From contig NZ_DASVCJ010000020.1 of NCBI RefSeq assembly GCF_036381655.1, forward strand, positions 1 to 64,000: a stretch of 64,000 bases of DNA, read 5' to 3'. This stretch comes from Ferrovibrio sp036381655. Its GTDB lineage: Bacteria > Pseudomonadota > Alphaproteobacteria > Ferrovibrionales > Ferrovibrionaceae. Under the pieces are notes generated by a model. It saw nothing but the letters and a program-made list of their open reading frames with translations. It was not told the DNA's origin and searched no databases. Positions 24,298 to 32,878 of this stretch are shown piece by piece. Position 1 is the stretch's first letter, and each line of letters starts with the position of its first letter. The translations under genes and the position numbers were made by a program.

Positions 24298-24338
24298 CGC
24301 CATCCCGCCCGGCAAGAGCCGGGATGGCGACCGTTTTT
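24298..24338 (+). terminator. Palindrome with T run upstream of tRNA-Thr
   Basis: CGCCATCCCG (24298-24307) and CGGGATGGCG (24320-24329) form a perfect 10-bp inverted repeat with 12 bases between. Five T follow at 24334-24338. The shape is that of a rightward terminator, but no rightward gene precedes it. The core CATCCCG/CGGGATG also resembles alphaproteobacterial intergenic palindromic repeats. Confidence 0.4.
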
Positions 24339-24430
24339 GGCCATGCAGGCGCGAGCGGGACTGCTCCGATCGCGCCCGGCGCATTGAGACCGGTGCGTAA
24401 AGACCGGTTCACTGAAACTGGCCAATCGGG

Positions 24431-24505
<75 letters not shown>

Positions 24506-24614
24506 GCCATAAATTTCCGGCAAAGTAGTATGGTCGCGCCGCCGCCCGCCCTTAACGGGCAAGGCGATTTCCTTTAGGGTTATCGCCCTGATTCACCGCC
24601 GCATCCTACGCAGA

Positions 24615-26903
24615 ATGCTTCAAAGACGCCATCTTCGGACTGCCCTGCTTGCTGTCGTGTCGTTGGGCGGACTGGCCGGCGTCCTCTATTTCTTCGACTT
24701 CTCCGCCATCGCCGCCTCACTGGACAATCTGCGGCTGACGACGCTTGGGCTGGCCCTGGCGCTGATCGTCGCGAATTCGCTGCTGGCGCTGCTGCGCTTT
24801 CGTTCGGTTCTGAAGTCCTTCGGCTACCGGCCGAAATGGCGGGATATCTTCTTCGCCTTTTCCATCGGCCAAATCTCGAATTACCTTCTGTTCAACGTCG
24901 TCGGCCAAAGCCTCAGCCGGGCGACGGCGCTGACCAGTGCCGGCGTGCCCTTCGCCGCATCCGTGATGGTGACCTACTGGGAACGGCTGCTGGCGGCGGG
25001 GCTGCTGTTCCTGCTCAGCATCGGCGGCGCGCTGTATCTTTTCCTGAGCATCCAGATCGATCTGGAGGCCGGCGGCGCGTATTTGATCTCGCTTCTCGCC
25101 GCCATGGCGGTGACCAGCGGCGCGGTTCTCTGGCTGGTGATCCACAAGACCGATTTCGAGCTTTCCGCCGCCGGGGCGTTGCGCCAGCTGGGAAGGCTTT
25201 GGCCCAGCATCGCCCTGACGCTGGCCGCCCAGGCGCTGATGCTGGCGGCCTATCTGGCAATCCTTGGCGATCTCTTCCTGCCGAACATGACCGGCGATGT
25301 CGTTGCTGCGCTCACCATCGTCATGTTCTCGGCCAGCCTGCCGATCAGCTTCTCGGGCTGGGGCATCCGCGAACTCAGCGCGGCCAAGGCATTGGGGGCG
25401 CTGGGACTGGATCCGGCGGCGGCCGTCGCCGGGGCGGTCGCGATCGGCCTGTTGTCGATGGTGGCCCTGCTCGGCTTCGGCCTGGTCGGCACGATTTTGC
25501 TGTTGCGGCGCCGGCCGGGCGGCAGCATTGCCGCGATGCCTGTCTCCATGGATGGCAGCGTCTCCCGCTGGAGCAATGTCATGGTCGCCGGCAGCGCCAT
25601 TCTTTGTGCGGTGCTGCTCTATTTCCAGATCCGCATTCCCCTCGAGGGCGGCGAAGTGACGGCGAATGCCGGAGACATCCTGGCCCTGACCGGCTTGGGC
25701 TTTCTGATCTTTTTCATGTGGTCGCGGCAGAGCCTGACGCCATTGCCGTGTTCCCTGGTGATCGGCCTGTGCGCCATTTCAATACTGCTGTTCGCCAGCC
25801 TGCTGTTCGGCTATGCCCGTTTCGGCTCGAATAGCTGGGCTCTGGTCAATCGCGGCTTCGGATGGCTTATCATCCTGGGCTATGTCGCAGTCGGCGCCTC
25901 GACCGCCCTGGTGCCGGAAAGATGGGGCAGAAGCCTGCTGCTGACCACCTTCGTCGTTGCGGGCGCCAGCGTCGCCGCGATTCAGCTCGGCCTGCTGATT
26001 TTGACGTTGTTCGGCCTCTCCCTATCCAAAGACGCCTTTATCATCCCCTTGCGCGGCTACGCGACAAACTCGAATGCCTTCGCCTTTCAATTGATCATGA
26101 CGGCGGCTTGCGCGATCACCGCCAGCCGTATCGGCGCGTTCGTCAGACGCGAGGCGGCACTGCATGGCATCCTCGCCGTCATCGCTGTGGCAATCTATTA
26201 TTCGCATTCACGCGCCGGCATGGGCATGCTGATCATCACGCTGATCATGATGATCGTCTTCAGCCGCCGGGAGCAGCGCCGACAGGCGATAATGGCCTGC
26301 GGCACCGTTTTGGCTGCGCTGCTGGCGGCACTTGCGCTTCCGTTCATCATCGACGGGCTTACGGCGATTGCCAGAGCCTTGCTCGCCAACAAATCCGAGC
26401 TTCTGGTAAGTCCCGGCGTGATGCAGTATCTCTCGCCGATACTGGAACGCGCCTATGATGCCGGCGACCGCTGGAGCAGCATCGTCCAGGGCTGGCAGTT
26501 ATGGCTTCAGCACCCAATTTTCGGCGGCGGCCTCGGCTCCTACATCCAGATGCGCGAGGAAATGCACCTGCCTTTCCTGATCATCCATTCCATCCCCGTA
26601 TGGCTGCTTGCGGAAATGGGATTGATCGGCTTCGTCGTGGTGGCCGCTATCCTTGTCAAGCTTGCTTCCAGCGCCTTCCGGATGCTCAGGCAAGACGATA
26701 ACCACGGCTGGGGTCTCGGGCTGCTGATCATTCTCACCTGCATCACGGCCTCTGGCCTGGTACATGATTTCTTCTACCAGCGCACATTCTGGTTCCTACT
26801 CGGCCTTTTCCTGGCAACTCCACTGCAGCGCGGCGAAAAGACCGCGGCCGCGGCCGATTCAGCCGGCAATCGCATTGGTGGAGAGGCGGCAACTTCTCTA
26901 TAG
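24615..26903 (+). CDS. Fusion of LPG-synthase/flippase-like and O-antigen-ligase-like membrane domains
   Basis: A 762-residue inner-membrane protein with some 18-20 hydrophobic helices. Residues about 10-310 resemble the LPG_synthase_TM family (FFDFSAIAASLDNL, NYLLFNVVGQSLSRATAL, SASLPISFSGWGIRELSAAK), multi-pass proteins linked to lipid or glycolipid flipping. Residues about 340-750 resemble Wzy_C O-antigen ligases and polymerases: YYSHSRAGMGMLIITLIMM (ligase signature region) and GWQLWLQHPIFGGGLGSYI, HDFFYQRTFWFLLGLFLATP. The two modules are normally separate proteins. No frameshift or stop separates them here. It probably acts on an envelope polysaccharide or glycolipid, but no glycosyltransferase gene is near. 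It lies 109 bases after tRNA-Thr. Confidence 0.8.
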   Translation: MLQRRHLRTALLAVVSLGGLAGVLYFFDFSAIAASLDNLRLTTLGLALALIVANSLLALLRFRSVLKSFGYRPKWRDIFFAFSIGQISNYLLFNVVGQSLSRATALTSAGVPFAASVMVTYWERLLAAGLLFLLSIGGALYLFLSIQIDLEAGGAYLISLLAAMAVTSGAVLWLVIHKTDFELSAAGALRQLGRLWPSIALTLAAQALMLAAYLAILGDLFLPNMTGDVVAALTIVMFSASLPISFSGWGIRELSAAKALGALGLDPAAAVAGAVAIGLLSMVALLGFGLVGTILLLRRRPGGSIAAMPVSMDGSVSRWSNVMVAGSAILCAVLLYFQIRIPLEGGEVTANAGDILALTGLGFLIFFMWSRQSLTPLPCSLVIGLCAISILLFASLLFGYARFGSNSWALVNRGFGWLIILGYVAVGASTALVPERWGRSLLLTTFVVAGASVAAIQLGLLILTLFGLSLSKDAFIIPLRGYATNSNAFAFQLIMTAACAITASRIGAFVRREAALHGILAVIAVAIYYSHSRAGMGMLIITLIMMIVFSRREQRRQAIMACGTVLAALLAALALPFIIDGLTAIARALLANKSELLVSPGVMQYLSPILERAYDAGDRWSSIVQGWQLWLQHPIFGGGLGSYIQMREEMHLPFLIIHSIPVWLLAEMGLIGFVVVAAILVKLASSAFRMLRQDDNHGWGLGLLIILTCITASGLVHDFFYQRTFWFLLGLFLATPLQRGEKTAAAADSAGNRIGGEAATSL

Positions 26904-26938
26904 TCCCCTATACTACTGCGCATCCTGGGGGGTGAGCC

Positions 26939-27517
26939 GTGCCAGAAGGCACCACGCAACCGATCTTTGCCGACGAGCCGATCTTATCGGAGGTTGCCCG
27001 CTACTGGGCCGCCAAGCGCAACGGGCGCCTGATGCCGGACCGGACGGATATCGATCCGCTGCAGCTTCGCCCCGGCATATGGCCCAATCTCCTGATCACC
27101 GAGCCGGTGCCGCAGTCGACGGCGATGCGCTATCGCCTGGTCGGCTCGGCCCATGTGCAGCGCTATACCTACGATTTCACCGGCAAGACCACCGCCGATA
27201 TCATGCAGGGCAGCTATCGCGACTATATGGAGCGGATCTACGGCACCGTGCTGCAGCAGGCGCTGCCGGTCTATTCCGAAAGCCTGTTCCGCTGGGACAA
27301 TGCCGACAGCATCCTGCAACAGGCTTTCACCCGCCGCCTCATGCTGCCGCTCAGCCGCGGCACGCCCGACGTTGCGGCCATGGTGCTCAGCGTGCAGGTC
27401 TGGCCGACGGCGATTCCCTACGAGCCGCGGTCGATCTCGGAGCTGAGCGGCAGCGGCGGCTTCAGCCAGGGCGATTTCGTGCCGCTCGATCGCGACCGCT
27501 TCACGCCGCTGTCCTAG
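26939..27517 (+). CDS. PAS_5-domain protein
   Basis: A 192-residue single PAS_5-type protein (EVARYWAAKRNGRLMPDRTD, LRPGIWPNLLI, AMRYRLVGSAH, YDFTGKTTADIM). It resembles each half of the tandem PAS_5 protein at 532-1560. There is no output domain. It starts with GTG at 26939 after GGGGGG and lies 35 bases behind the membrane fusion gene, so the two may be co-transcribed. The ligand or partner is unknown. Confidence 0.78.
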   Translation: MPEGTTQPIFADEPILSEVARYWAAKRNGRLMPDRTDIDPLQLRPGIWPNLLITEPVPQSTAMRYRLVGSAHVQRYTYDFTGKTTADIMQGSYRDYMERIYGTVLQQALPVYSESLFRWDNADSILQQAFTRRLMLPLSRGTPDVAAMVLSVQVWPTAIPYEPRSISELSGSGGFSQGDFVPLDRDRFTPLS

Positions 27518-27558
27518 CAAGGCCCCAGATCGAGGACCCCCAGTTCAAGGGCCCCTCA

Positions 27559-27954
27559 TCAAGGGCCGTGGAAGGTTTCCATGTAGCGCGTTTGCACGAT
27601 CAGCGGCACCGGGCCGGTATTGCTGACGCTGGTGCCGGCGCGGCCGAAGGCCTCATAGATGTCCGCCTTGCCACCAGCCGGAACATCGACCACGCGGCCG
27701 GAACCGGCGAAGCGAAGCCGCCCCGCCTCGGCGCCGGCATTGCGGATGGTGACGGTGGTGTAGTTGCCACGCTCGCCGGTATCGATCGTCGTCGTCGCGC
27801 CGGGCGCGAGGCTGAACTGGCCCGCCGCTGCGGTATCGGGCCAGGTCACGGCGAGGCTGCCGAGCAGCAAGGCGCCGGCACAGACCTGCCGGGCGGTGGC
27901 AATCCAATCCGGGGCAATCCAATCCGGGGCGATCAAATCTGTCCGTTCTGTCAC
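27559..27954 (-). CDS. Small exported protein of unknown function
   Basis: A 131-residue protein with an N-terminal hydrophobic stretch (ARQVCAGALLLGSLAVTW) and a likely cleavage after TAAA, followed by a beta-rich mature domain (FSLAPGATTTIDTGERGNYT, VTIRNAGAEAGRLRFAGSGR) of about 85 residues. The GTG start at 27952-27954 has GGAGG seven bases upstream. A 15-bp direct duplication (27900-27929) has doubled the pentapeptide IAPDW before the signal helix. The gene converges on the PAS_5 gene. I do not recognise a family. Confidence 0.6.
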   Translation of the reverse strand: MTERTDLIAPDWIAPDWIATARQVCAGALLLGSLAVTWPDTAAAGQFSLAPGATTTIDTGERGNYTTVTIRNAGAEAGRLRFAGSGRVVDVPAGGKADIYEAFGRAGTSVSNTGPVPLIVQTRYMETFHGP

Positions 27955-28102
27955 TTCGCGGCCTCCATCTGGAATACCCCTCCCGCCCAGCAGGGTAGGA
28001 CGGCGCCGGCCGGGCGGTAGTGGCGGAGATCACAAAGCGCATCGATTCCCAGGATCGCCCGCGGCGATCAGGGGTGAAAAACGCGCGAAAGATCAGAATC
28101 GA

Positions 28103-29353
28103 TCAGGAGCGGATCGCGGGTCCCGGCGCCGGCGTCTGGGTCTCGGCGGCGCCCAGGCAGTGGCGCAGATCGGCGCCAGCGAAATTCGCCCGCTCCAGCT
28201 TGGCATTGCGCAGATCGATGTGATCGAGCACGGCGCCGCGGAAATCGGCGCCGGACAGATCGGCGCCGGACAGGATGGGATAGATGATGCGGCCGGTCGC
28301 CTGCTGGCTGGCGCTGAACAGCGGCGCCCCGGTCAGCTTGGCGCCACGGAACGTGGCGCCGCGCAGATCGGCGCCGGTGAAGTTGACCCCGCCCAGATCG
28401 GCCTGATCGAAATTCGCCTTGACCATTTCGGCGCCGAGGAAACTGGCGAAGAGCAGCTGGGCATGGGTGAAGCTGGCATTCTGCAGATCGCAGCCATGCA
28501 GCTCCGCGCCGCGCAGATCGCAGCTCGAGAAGTCGCAGCCGGCGAGCCGCTTGCCGCTCAGGATGGCGCGCTGGCCCTCGGCGCCGCCGGTGGCGATCCA
28601 GCGGCTATGGGCATGCAGCAGAACCTCGATCTCGGTCGGCAGGCTGGCCGATTTGCGGTGCACCGCGCCCGACAGGTCGACGCCCTTCAGATTCACCTTG
28701 GAGAGATCGACATTGCGCAGATTGGCGCCCTGCAGATCGGCGCCCTGCAGCAGGACGCCATCCATCTTGGCGCCGACCAGATTGACGTCGCGCAGACGCG
28801 CCGCGGTCAGGTTGGCGCCGCTCAGATCCGCGCCGGCGAGGTTGACCGCGAACAGGCTGGCATTGGAGAAATTCGCGCCCGTCGCGGAGGCGACGGCGAG
28901 ATTGGCTTCGTCGAGCTGGGCCGCGCGCAGATCGGCGCCGTCGATCTTGGCCTCTTTCAGGTTGGCCGCCTGCGACTTGATCCCGCCATCCCCGGCCACG
29001 ATCTGGCCGGGCCGCAGATCGGCCTGATTCAGCGAGGCGCCGCGCAGGATGGCTTTCATCATGTTGGCGCCGCGCAGATCGCTGCGATCCATGACCGCGC
29101 CCGACAGATCGGCATGCATGAAATCGCCGGCGAACAGATCGGCGCGGCGCAGCTCCGCCTTGACCAGCGAGGCGCCGACGAACTGGCAGCGCGACAGAAT
29201 CGCGTCGTTGAGCTTGGCGTTGTCCAGCCGCAGGAAGCTGAAATCCTCGCCCCGGCGCTGCAGACGCTCGCCGTCGCTGCGTCCGTTCGCCCAGGCGGCG
29301 TGGCGGGACAGCGCAACGGTCAATTGCGATGACGGGAAACGCAGTTCTGCCAT
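28103..29353 (-). CDS. Pentapeptide-repeat protein 1 of 3
   Basis: A 416-residue protein built almost entirely of A(D/N)Lxx pentapeptide repeats, predicted to fold as a right-handed quadrilateral beta-helix. Each half opens with a non-repeat helical motif: LTVALSRHAAWANGRSDGER at the N-terminus and VLLHAHSRWIATGGAEGQRA in the middle (about residue 230). The second motif matches the ILxxHxxWLxSxGxxGxRA caps known from other pentapeptide proteins. It ends ADLRHCLGAAETQTPAP. There is no export signal. Molecular role is unknown; long proteins of this kind are not established gyrase mimics. It is the third gene of a leftward trio of paralogues and has its own 211-base upstream gap. Confidence 0.88.
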   Translation of the reverse strand: MAELRFPSSQLTVALSRHAAWANGRSDGERLQRRGEDFSFLRLDNAKLNDAILSRCQFVGASLVKAELRRADLFAGDFMHADLSGAVMDRSDLRGANMMKAILRGASLNQADLRPGQIVAGDGGIKSQAANLKEAKIDGADLRAAQLDEANLAVASATGANFSNASLFAVNLAGADLSGANLTAARLRDVNLVGAKMDGVLLQGADLQGANLRNVDLSKVNLKGVDLSGAVHRKSASLPTEIEVLLHAHSRWIATGGAEGQRAILSGKRLAGCDFSSCDLRGAELHGCDLQNASFTHAQLLFASFLGAEMVKANFDQADLGGVNFTGADLRGATFRGAKLTGAPLFSASQQATGRIIYPILSGADLSGADFRGAVLDHIDLRNAKLERANFAGADLRHCLGAAETQTPAPGPAIRS

Positions 29354-29510
29354 TGGCTGGCAACCCTCACAGAGAGAATTACTTTGGAATGAAATCTAGC
29401 AAAACAGCCTAGGACGCCGGCTGGGGACGGACAAGGGACTAGCCGCGCCGCCGAAGGGCGAGGGGAAATCCTGCCCATCCTTGGCAGGGCCGGCAGACGG
29501 CGGCGAGTTA

Positions 29511-29546
29511 AGACTCGGTAACGCAACTGAAAGACTTGGTAACGCA
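29511..29546. repeat. 15-bp direct repeats spaced 21 bp
   Basis: AGACTCGGTAACGCA (29511-29525) and AGACTTGGTAACGCA (29532-29546) differ at one position. Their 21-bp period, two helical turns, puts them on the same DNA face, about 160-200 bases before the 28103-29353 gene. They may be paired regulator sites. Confidence 0.6.
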
Positions 29547-29564
29547 CCGGCCCGCCGTCTTCGG

Positions 29565-30791
29565 CTATTTCCGGCCGCTCGGGATGCCGACGCACTGGCG
29601 CAGTTCGGCGCCCTGCAGGTTGGCGCCGTCCATCACGGCAGTGGCGAAATCGATTCCTTCGAAGACGGCGCCGCGCAGATCGGCCCTAGCGAGATCCGCC
29701 TCCTCGAAACGAGGATAGACGACCTTGCCGGTCTTCTGGTTGCGCCCGTTATAGATGTCGACCCCGACCGCCCGCGCGCCGCGCCAGCGGCTTTCGGCCA
29801 GGCAGGTCTTCGTGAAATTGGTGCCGCTTAGATCGGCCAGATCGAAGGTGACCTTGCGCAGGTTGGCGCCGACGAAGCTGGCGAACATCATCTGCGCGTT
29901 GGAGAAGTCGGCGCCTTCCAGCGACGCGCCGTGCAGTTCGGCGCCGCGCAGATCGCAGCCCGCGAAATTGATGCCATCGAGCTTCTGCCCGCTGAGCACC
30001 GCGCGCTGGCCTTCCGCGCCGGCGGTCGCGATCCAGGTGCTGTGCTGCTTCAGCACGGTTTCGATCTCCGGCGGCAGGCTGTCGCCCTTGCGATAGATCG
30101 CGCCCTGCAGCGAGACGCCGTCGAGATCAACCTGGCTGAGATCGACATTGCGCAGATTGGCGCCGCGCAGATCGGTGCCCTGCAGGCGCGCGCCGGCGAG
30201 ATTGGCGCCGATCAGGTTGGCGTCCTTCATCTTCGCCCCGGCCAGATTGGCGCCGGAGAGATCGGCGCCGGCAAGGTTGACCGCGTACATGCTGGCATTG
30301 CTGAAGGAGGCGTTGACAGCGGAGGAGACCGCCATGCTGGCATTGTCGAGCTGCGCGTTCTTGAATTCGGCGCCGTCCAGCTTGGCGCCGTCGAGATTGG
30401 CGGCGACTTCCTTGCTGCCGCCCTGCTCGACCAGCATGAGCTGGCCCGGACGCAGATCCACCTGCGCCAGCGAGGCCTGGCGCAGGACGGCGCGGCCGAG
30501 ATTGGCGCCGCGCAGATCGGCGCGGTCGAACACCACGCGCGTCAGATCGGCATGCTGGAAGTCGGCGCAGAACAGATCGGCGCGGCGCAGCTGCGCGCCG
30601 GCCAGCGAGGCATGGCTGAACTCCGCACGCGGCAGGATGGCATCGTCCAGCTTGACGCCGTCGAGCTTCAGCTTGCCGTAATGGCCGCCGGCATTCTGCA
30701 GTCGGCTGCCGCCCGGCCGACCGGCCAGGAAGGCGGCATGGCGGGAGAGAACGATCTGCACCTCATGCGGCGGTATCATGTGATCGGACAT
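29565..30791 (-). CDS. Pentapeptide-repeat protein 2 of 3
   Basis: A 408-residue paralogue of its neighbours with the same plan: N-terminal cap VQIVLSRHAAFLAGRPGGSR, a first beta-helix stack with LRRADLFCADFQHADL, middle cap TVLKQHSTWIATAGAEGQRA (about residue 245), a second stack, a shared insertion RNQKTGKVVYPRFEEADLAR, and the end AELRQCVGIPSGRK. It is cytoplasmic by sequence and its function is unknown. It lies 139 bases downstream of paralogue 3 across an AT-rich gap that probably contains a promoter. The ATG at 30789-30791 has no good ribosome site. Confidence 0.88.
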   Translation of the reverse strand: MSDHMIPPHEVQIVLSRHAAFLAGRPGGSRLQNAGGHYGKLKLDGVKLDDAILPRAEFSHASLAGAQLRRADLFCADFQHADLTRVVFDRADLRGANLGRAVLRQASLAQVDLRPGQLMLVEQGGSKEVAANLDGAKLDGAEFKNAQLDNASMAVSSAVNASFSNASMYAVNLAGADLSGANLAGAKMKDANLIGANLAGARLQGTDLRGANLRNVDLSQVDLDGVSLQGAIYRKGDSLPPEIETVLKQHSTWIATAGAEGQRAVLSGQKLDGINFAGCDLRGAELHGASLEGADFSNAQMMFASFVGANLRKVTFDLADLSGTNFTKTCLAESRWRGARAVGVDIYNGRNQKTGKVVYPRFEEADLARADLRGAVFEGIDFATAVMDGANLQGAELRQCVGIPSGRK

Positions 30792-30930
30792 CGTGTGCGT
30801 CCAAAGCCGCTATTGTCGTTCAACTGAGGATGGTGAGAGAACGCTAGTTATCGCAACATGTTAATGCAACCAGAAAATGCCGGTTGCCAGAATTGATAAG
30901 ATTCGCAATTAGTTATGGAGTTACCGGCGT

Positions 30931-32166
30931 TTAGCCGCGGCGGCCGCGCAGCCCGGTGCACTGGCGCAGGTCGGCGCCAGCGAAATTCACCTTCTCGAAA
31001 ACCACCCCGGCGAAATCGACGCCCTCCACGGTGGCGCCGCGCAGATCCGCGCCGGTCAGGTCGGCATTGTCGAAGCGCGGGAAGATCACCTTGCCGGTCT
31101 TCTGGTTCAGGGCATTGAAGATTTCGACGCCGACAAGCTGCGCGCCGCGCAGGGCCGCGCCGGCCAGCAGCGCGCCGGAAAAATTCGCGCCGCCCAGGCT
31201 GGCCTGATCGAAATTCGCCCGCCGCAGATCGGCGCCGATGAAGCTGGTGAACAGCAACTGGCTCTTGGTGAAGAAGGCGCCGGCCAGATTGGTCTCGTGG
31301 AAAACCGCCGCGCGCAGATCGCAACTGGAGAAATCCATGCCCGGCAGCTTCATCTTGCTGAAGACGGCGCGCTCGCCCTCCAGGCCGTTCGAGGCGATCC
31401 ACTTGCCATGCGCGGCCAGCATCGCTTCGATCTCCGGCGGCAGTTTCGCCTGGCCTTCGCGGTAGATCGCGCCCTGCAGATTGGCGCCGCTCAGATCGAC
31501 GCCGCTCAGATCGACGCTGCGCAGATTGGCGCCGCGCAGATCGCAGCCGGCCAGCTTGGCGCCGTCCAGATTGGCGCCGACGAAGCTGGTCTCCTTCATG
31601 CGGGCGCCGGAGAAATCCGCCCCCGAAAGATCGGCGCCGGTCAGGTTGACGGCGAACAGCGAGGCGCCGACGAAGGTGGCGCCGACCGCGCTGGAATTGC
31701 TCATATTGGCATGATCGAGATGGGCATGGCCGAGATTGGCCTCCTGCAGATTGGCGCCCGACAGGTTGACCGGCACGTCCTCGCGGTTTTCGTCGCCCTC
31801 CTTCTCATGGCGCACGATCTGGCCGGGCCGCAGATCGGCCTGGCGGAACGAGGTCTGCTTGAGCTTTGCCATCAGGAAATTGGCGCCGCGCAGATCGGCC
31901 CGGTCGAACATCGTATTGGACAGGTCGGCGCGGCTGAAATCGACGCCGAACAGATCGGCCCGCAGGAACTGCGCGCCCTTCAGCGACGAGCCGGCGAAAC
32001 TGCAGCCCGGCAGGATGGCATCGTCGAGTACCACGGCATCCAGCTTGAGATCGGCAAAATCCTCGCCGCGGCGCTGCAGGCGCACGCCGCCGGGTCGGCT
32101 GTTGAGATAGGCTTGATGACGCGACAAGGCCCAGACGACGGGCTCGGGCGGCAAACGCACGGACAT
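30931..32166 (-). CDS. Pentapeptide-repeat protein 3 of 3
   Basis: A 411-residue paralogue with cap VVWALSRHQAYLNSRPGGVR, the middle cap AMLAAHGKWIASNGLEGERA (about residue 245), and the shared segment LNQKTGKVIFPRFDNADLTG, ending ADLRQCTGLRGRRG. The first stack carries a charged insertion (RHEKEGDENREDVP). The ATG at 32164-32166 was preferred to an upstream start at 32241 because it aligns with the starts of the other two paralogues. It is the first gene of the leftward trio and is divergent from the PilZ gene. Function is unknown. Confidence 0.87.
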   Translation of the reverse strand: MSVRLPPEPVVWALSRHQAYLNSRPGGVRLQRRGEDFADLKLDAVVLDDAILPGCSFAGSSLKGAQFLRADLFGVDFSRADLSNTMFDRADLRGANFLMAKLKQTSFRQADLRPGQIVRHEKEGDENREDVPVNLSGANLQEANLGHAHLDHANMSNSSAVGATFVGASLFAVNLTGADLSGADFSGARMKETSFVGANLDGAKLAGCDLRGANLRSVDLSGVDLSGANLQGAIYREGQAKLPPEIEAMLAAHGKWIASNGLEGERAVFSKMKLPGMDFSSCDLRAAVFHETNLAGAFFTKSQLLFTSFIGADLRRANFDQASLGGANFSGALLAGAALRGAQLVGVEIFNALNQKTGKVIFPRFDNADLTGADLRGATVEGVDFAGVVFEKVNFAGADLRQCTGLRGRRG

Positions 32167-32333
32167 GGAATTCTGCTTTTGGTCGGTCGTGAATCTTTCG
32201 TTGCCACCGGCAGTGTAAAGAAAGCGGCTCTGCGCCGCCATGCTTTTGTCGGACAGGAGCCGCTCTTATTCACGCTTCCCTTGCCGCGGCGGCGCCGCTA
32301 GTGTGCAGGCAAAGACGGGGGAGATTCGGTTCA

Positions 32334-32807
32334 ATGGCCGCTGACAAAGCCGCGAGTGCCAAAAAGACGATCGTGAAAGCATCCAGGAGCAAGACGTCCG
32401 GCAAAACGACGCCGGGCAAGAAGACCAAGGCCGCGGCGGACACCGCCAACCGCCGCCGCTTTCAGCGCCGCGATACCAGGATCATCGCGCGGCTGGAGCA
32501 TGGCGCGACCGAGACCCCCGGCGCGGTGACCAACCTGTCGCTGCAGGGCTGCCTGTTCACCCCGCGCGTCGACCTTGCCGCCGGAACGCGCATCAGGCTG
32601 TGGCTGGCGAACGAGACGAAGCCGGTCGCCGCCACGGTGAAAGCCGTCAGCGCCCGGGGCGTGCATTGCCTGCTGCATGCCGGCGGCGCCACGCTCAGCC
32701 GCCTGTCGGCCGATCTCGACGACATGGCCCTGCTGATGCTGAGCGCCGGGCGGCCGCGCTCCAATCACCTGCCCGGGAAGCCGGCCGCGAAGAAGCGCAA
32801 GGCCTGA
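32334..32807 (+). CDS. PilZ-domain protein
   Basis: A 157-residue protein. A Lys/Ala/Thr-rich basic tail of about 45 residues precedes a PilZ domain whose c-di-GMP-binding motifs are present: RRRFQRRD for RxxxR and NLSLQG for (D/N)xSxxG. A second Lys-rich segment ends the protein (PAAKKRKA). Basic tails on both sides suggest contact with nucleic acid or membrane, which is inference. The ATG at 32334 is the first in frame with this domain. It is divergent from the pentapeptide genes. Confidence 0.85.
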   Translation: MAADKAASAKKTIVKASRSKTSGKTTPGKKTKAAADTANRRRFQRRDTRIIARLEHGATETPGAVTNLSLQGCLFTPRVDLAAGTRIRLWLANETKPVAATVKAVSARGVHCLLHAGGATLSRLSADLDDMALLMLSAGRPRSNHLPGKPAAKKRKA

Positions 32808-32824
32808 CGCCGCAAACGGCGCGA

Positions 32825-32852
32825 AAAAAGGCCGCCGGGAGAACCCGGCGGC
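32825..32852 (-). terminator. Terminator behind the nucleoside-hydrolase-like gene
   Basis: A perfect 9-bp stem (GCCGCCGGG 32831-32839, CCCGGCGGC 32844-32852, loop AGAA) is followed on the minus strand by six T (32825-32830 region). It lies 27 bases past the stop of the 32879-34549 gene and also follows the convergent PilZ gene, so it may serve both. Confidence 0.8.
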
Positions 32853-32878
32853 TTGCCGTGCATGCGGCGATCGTCCGG

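Noticed and set aside
28103..32166. Regular 15-base periodicity suggesting a repeat array or CRISPR
   Set aside because: The period is the coding of pentapeptide units; there are no spacers and the units are not identical.
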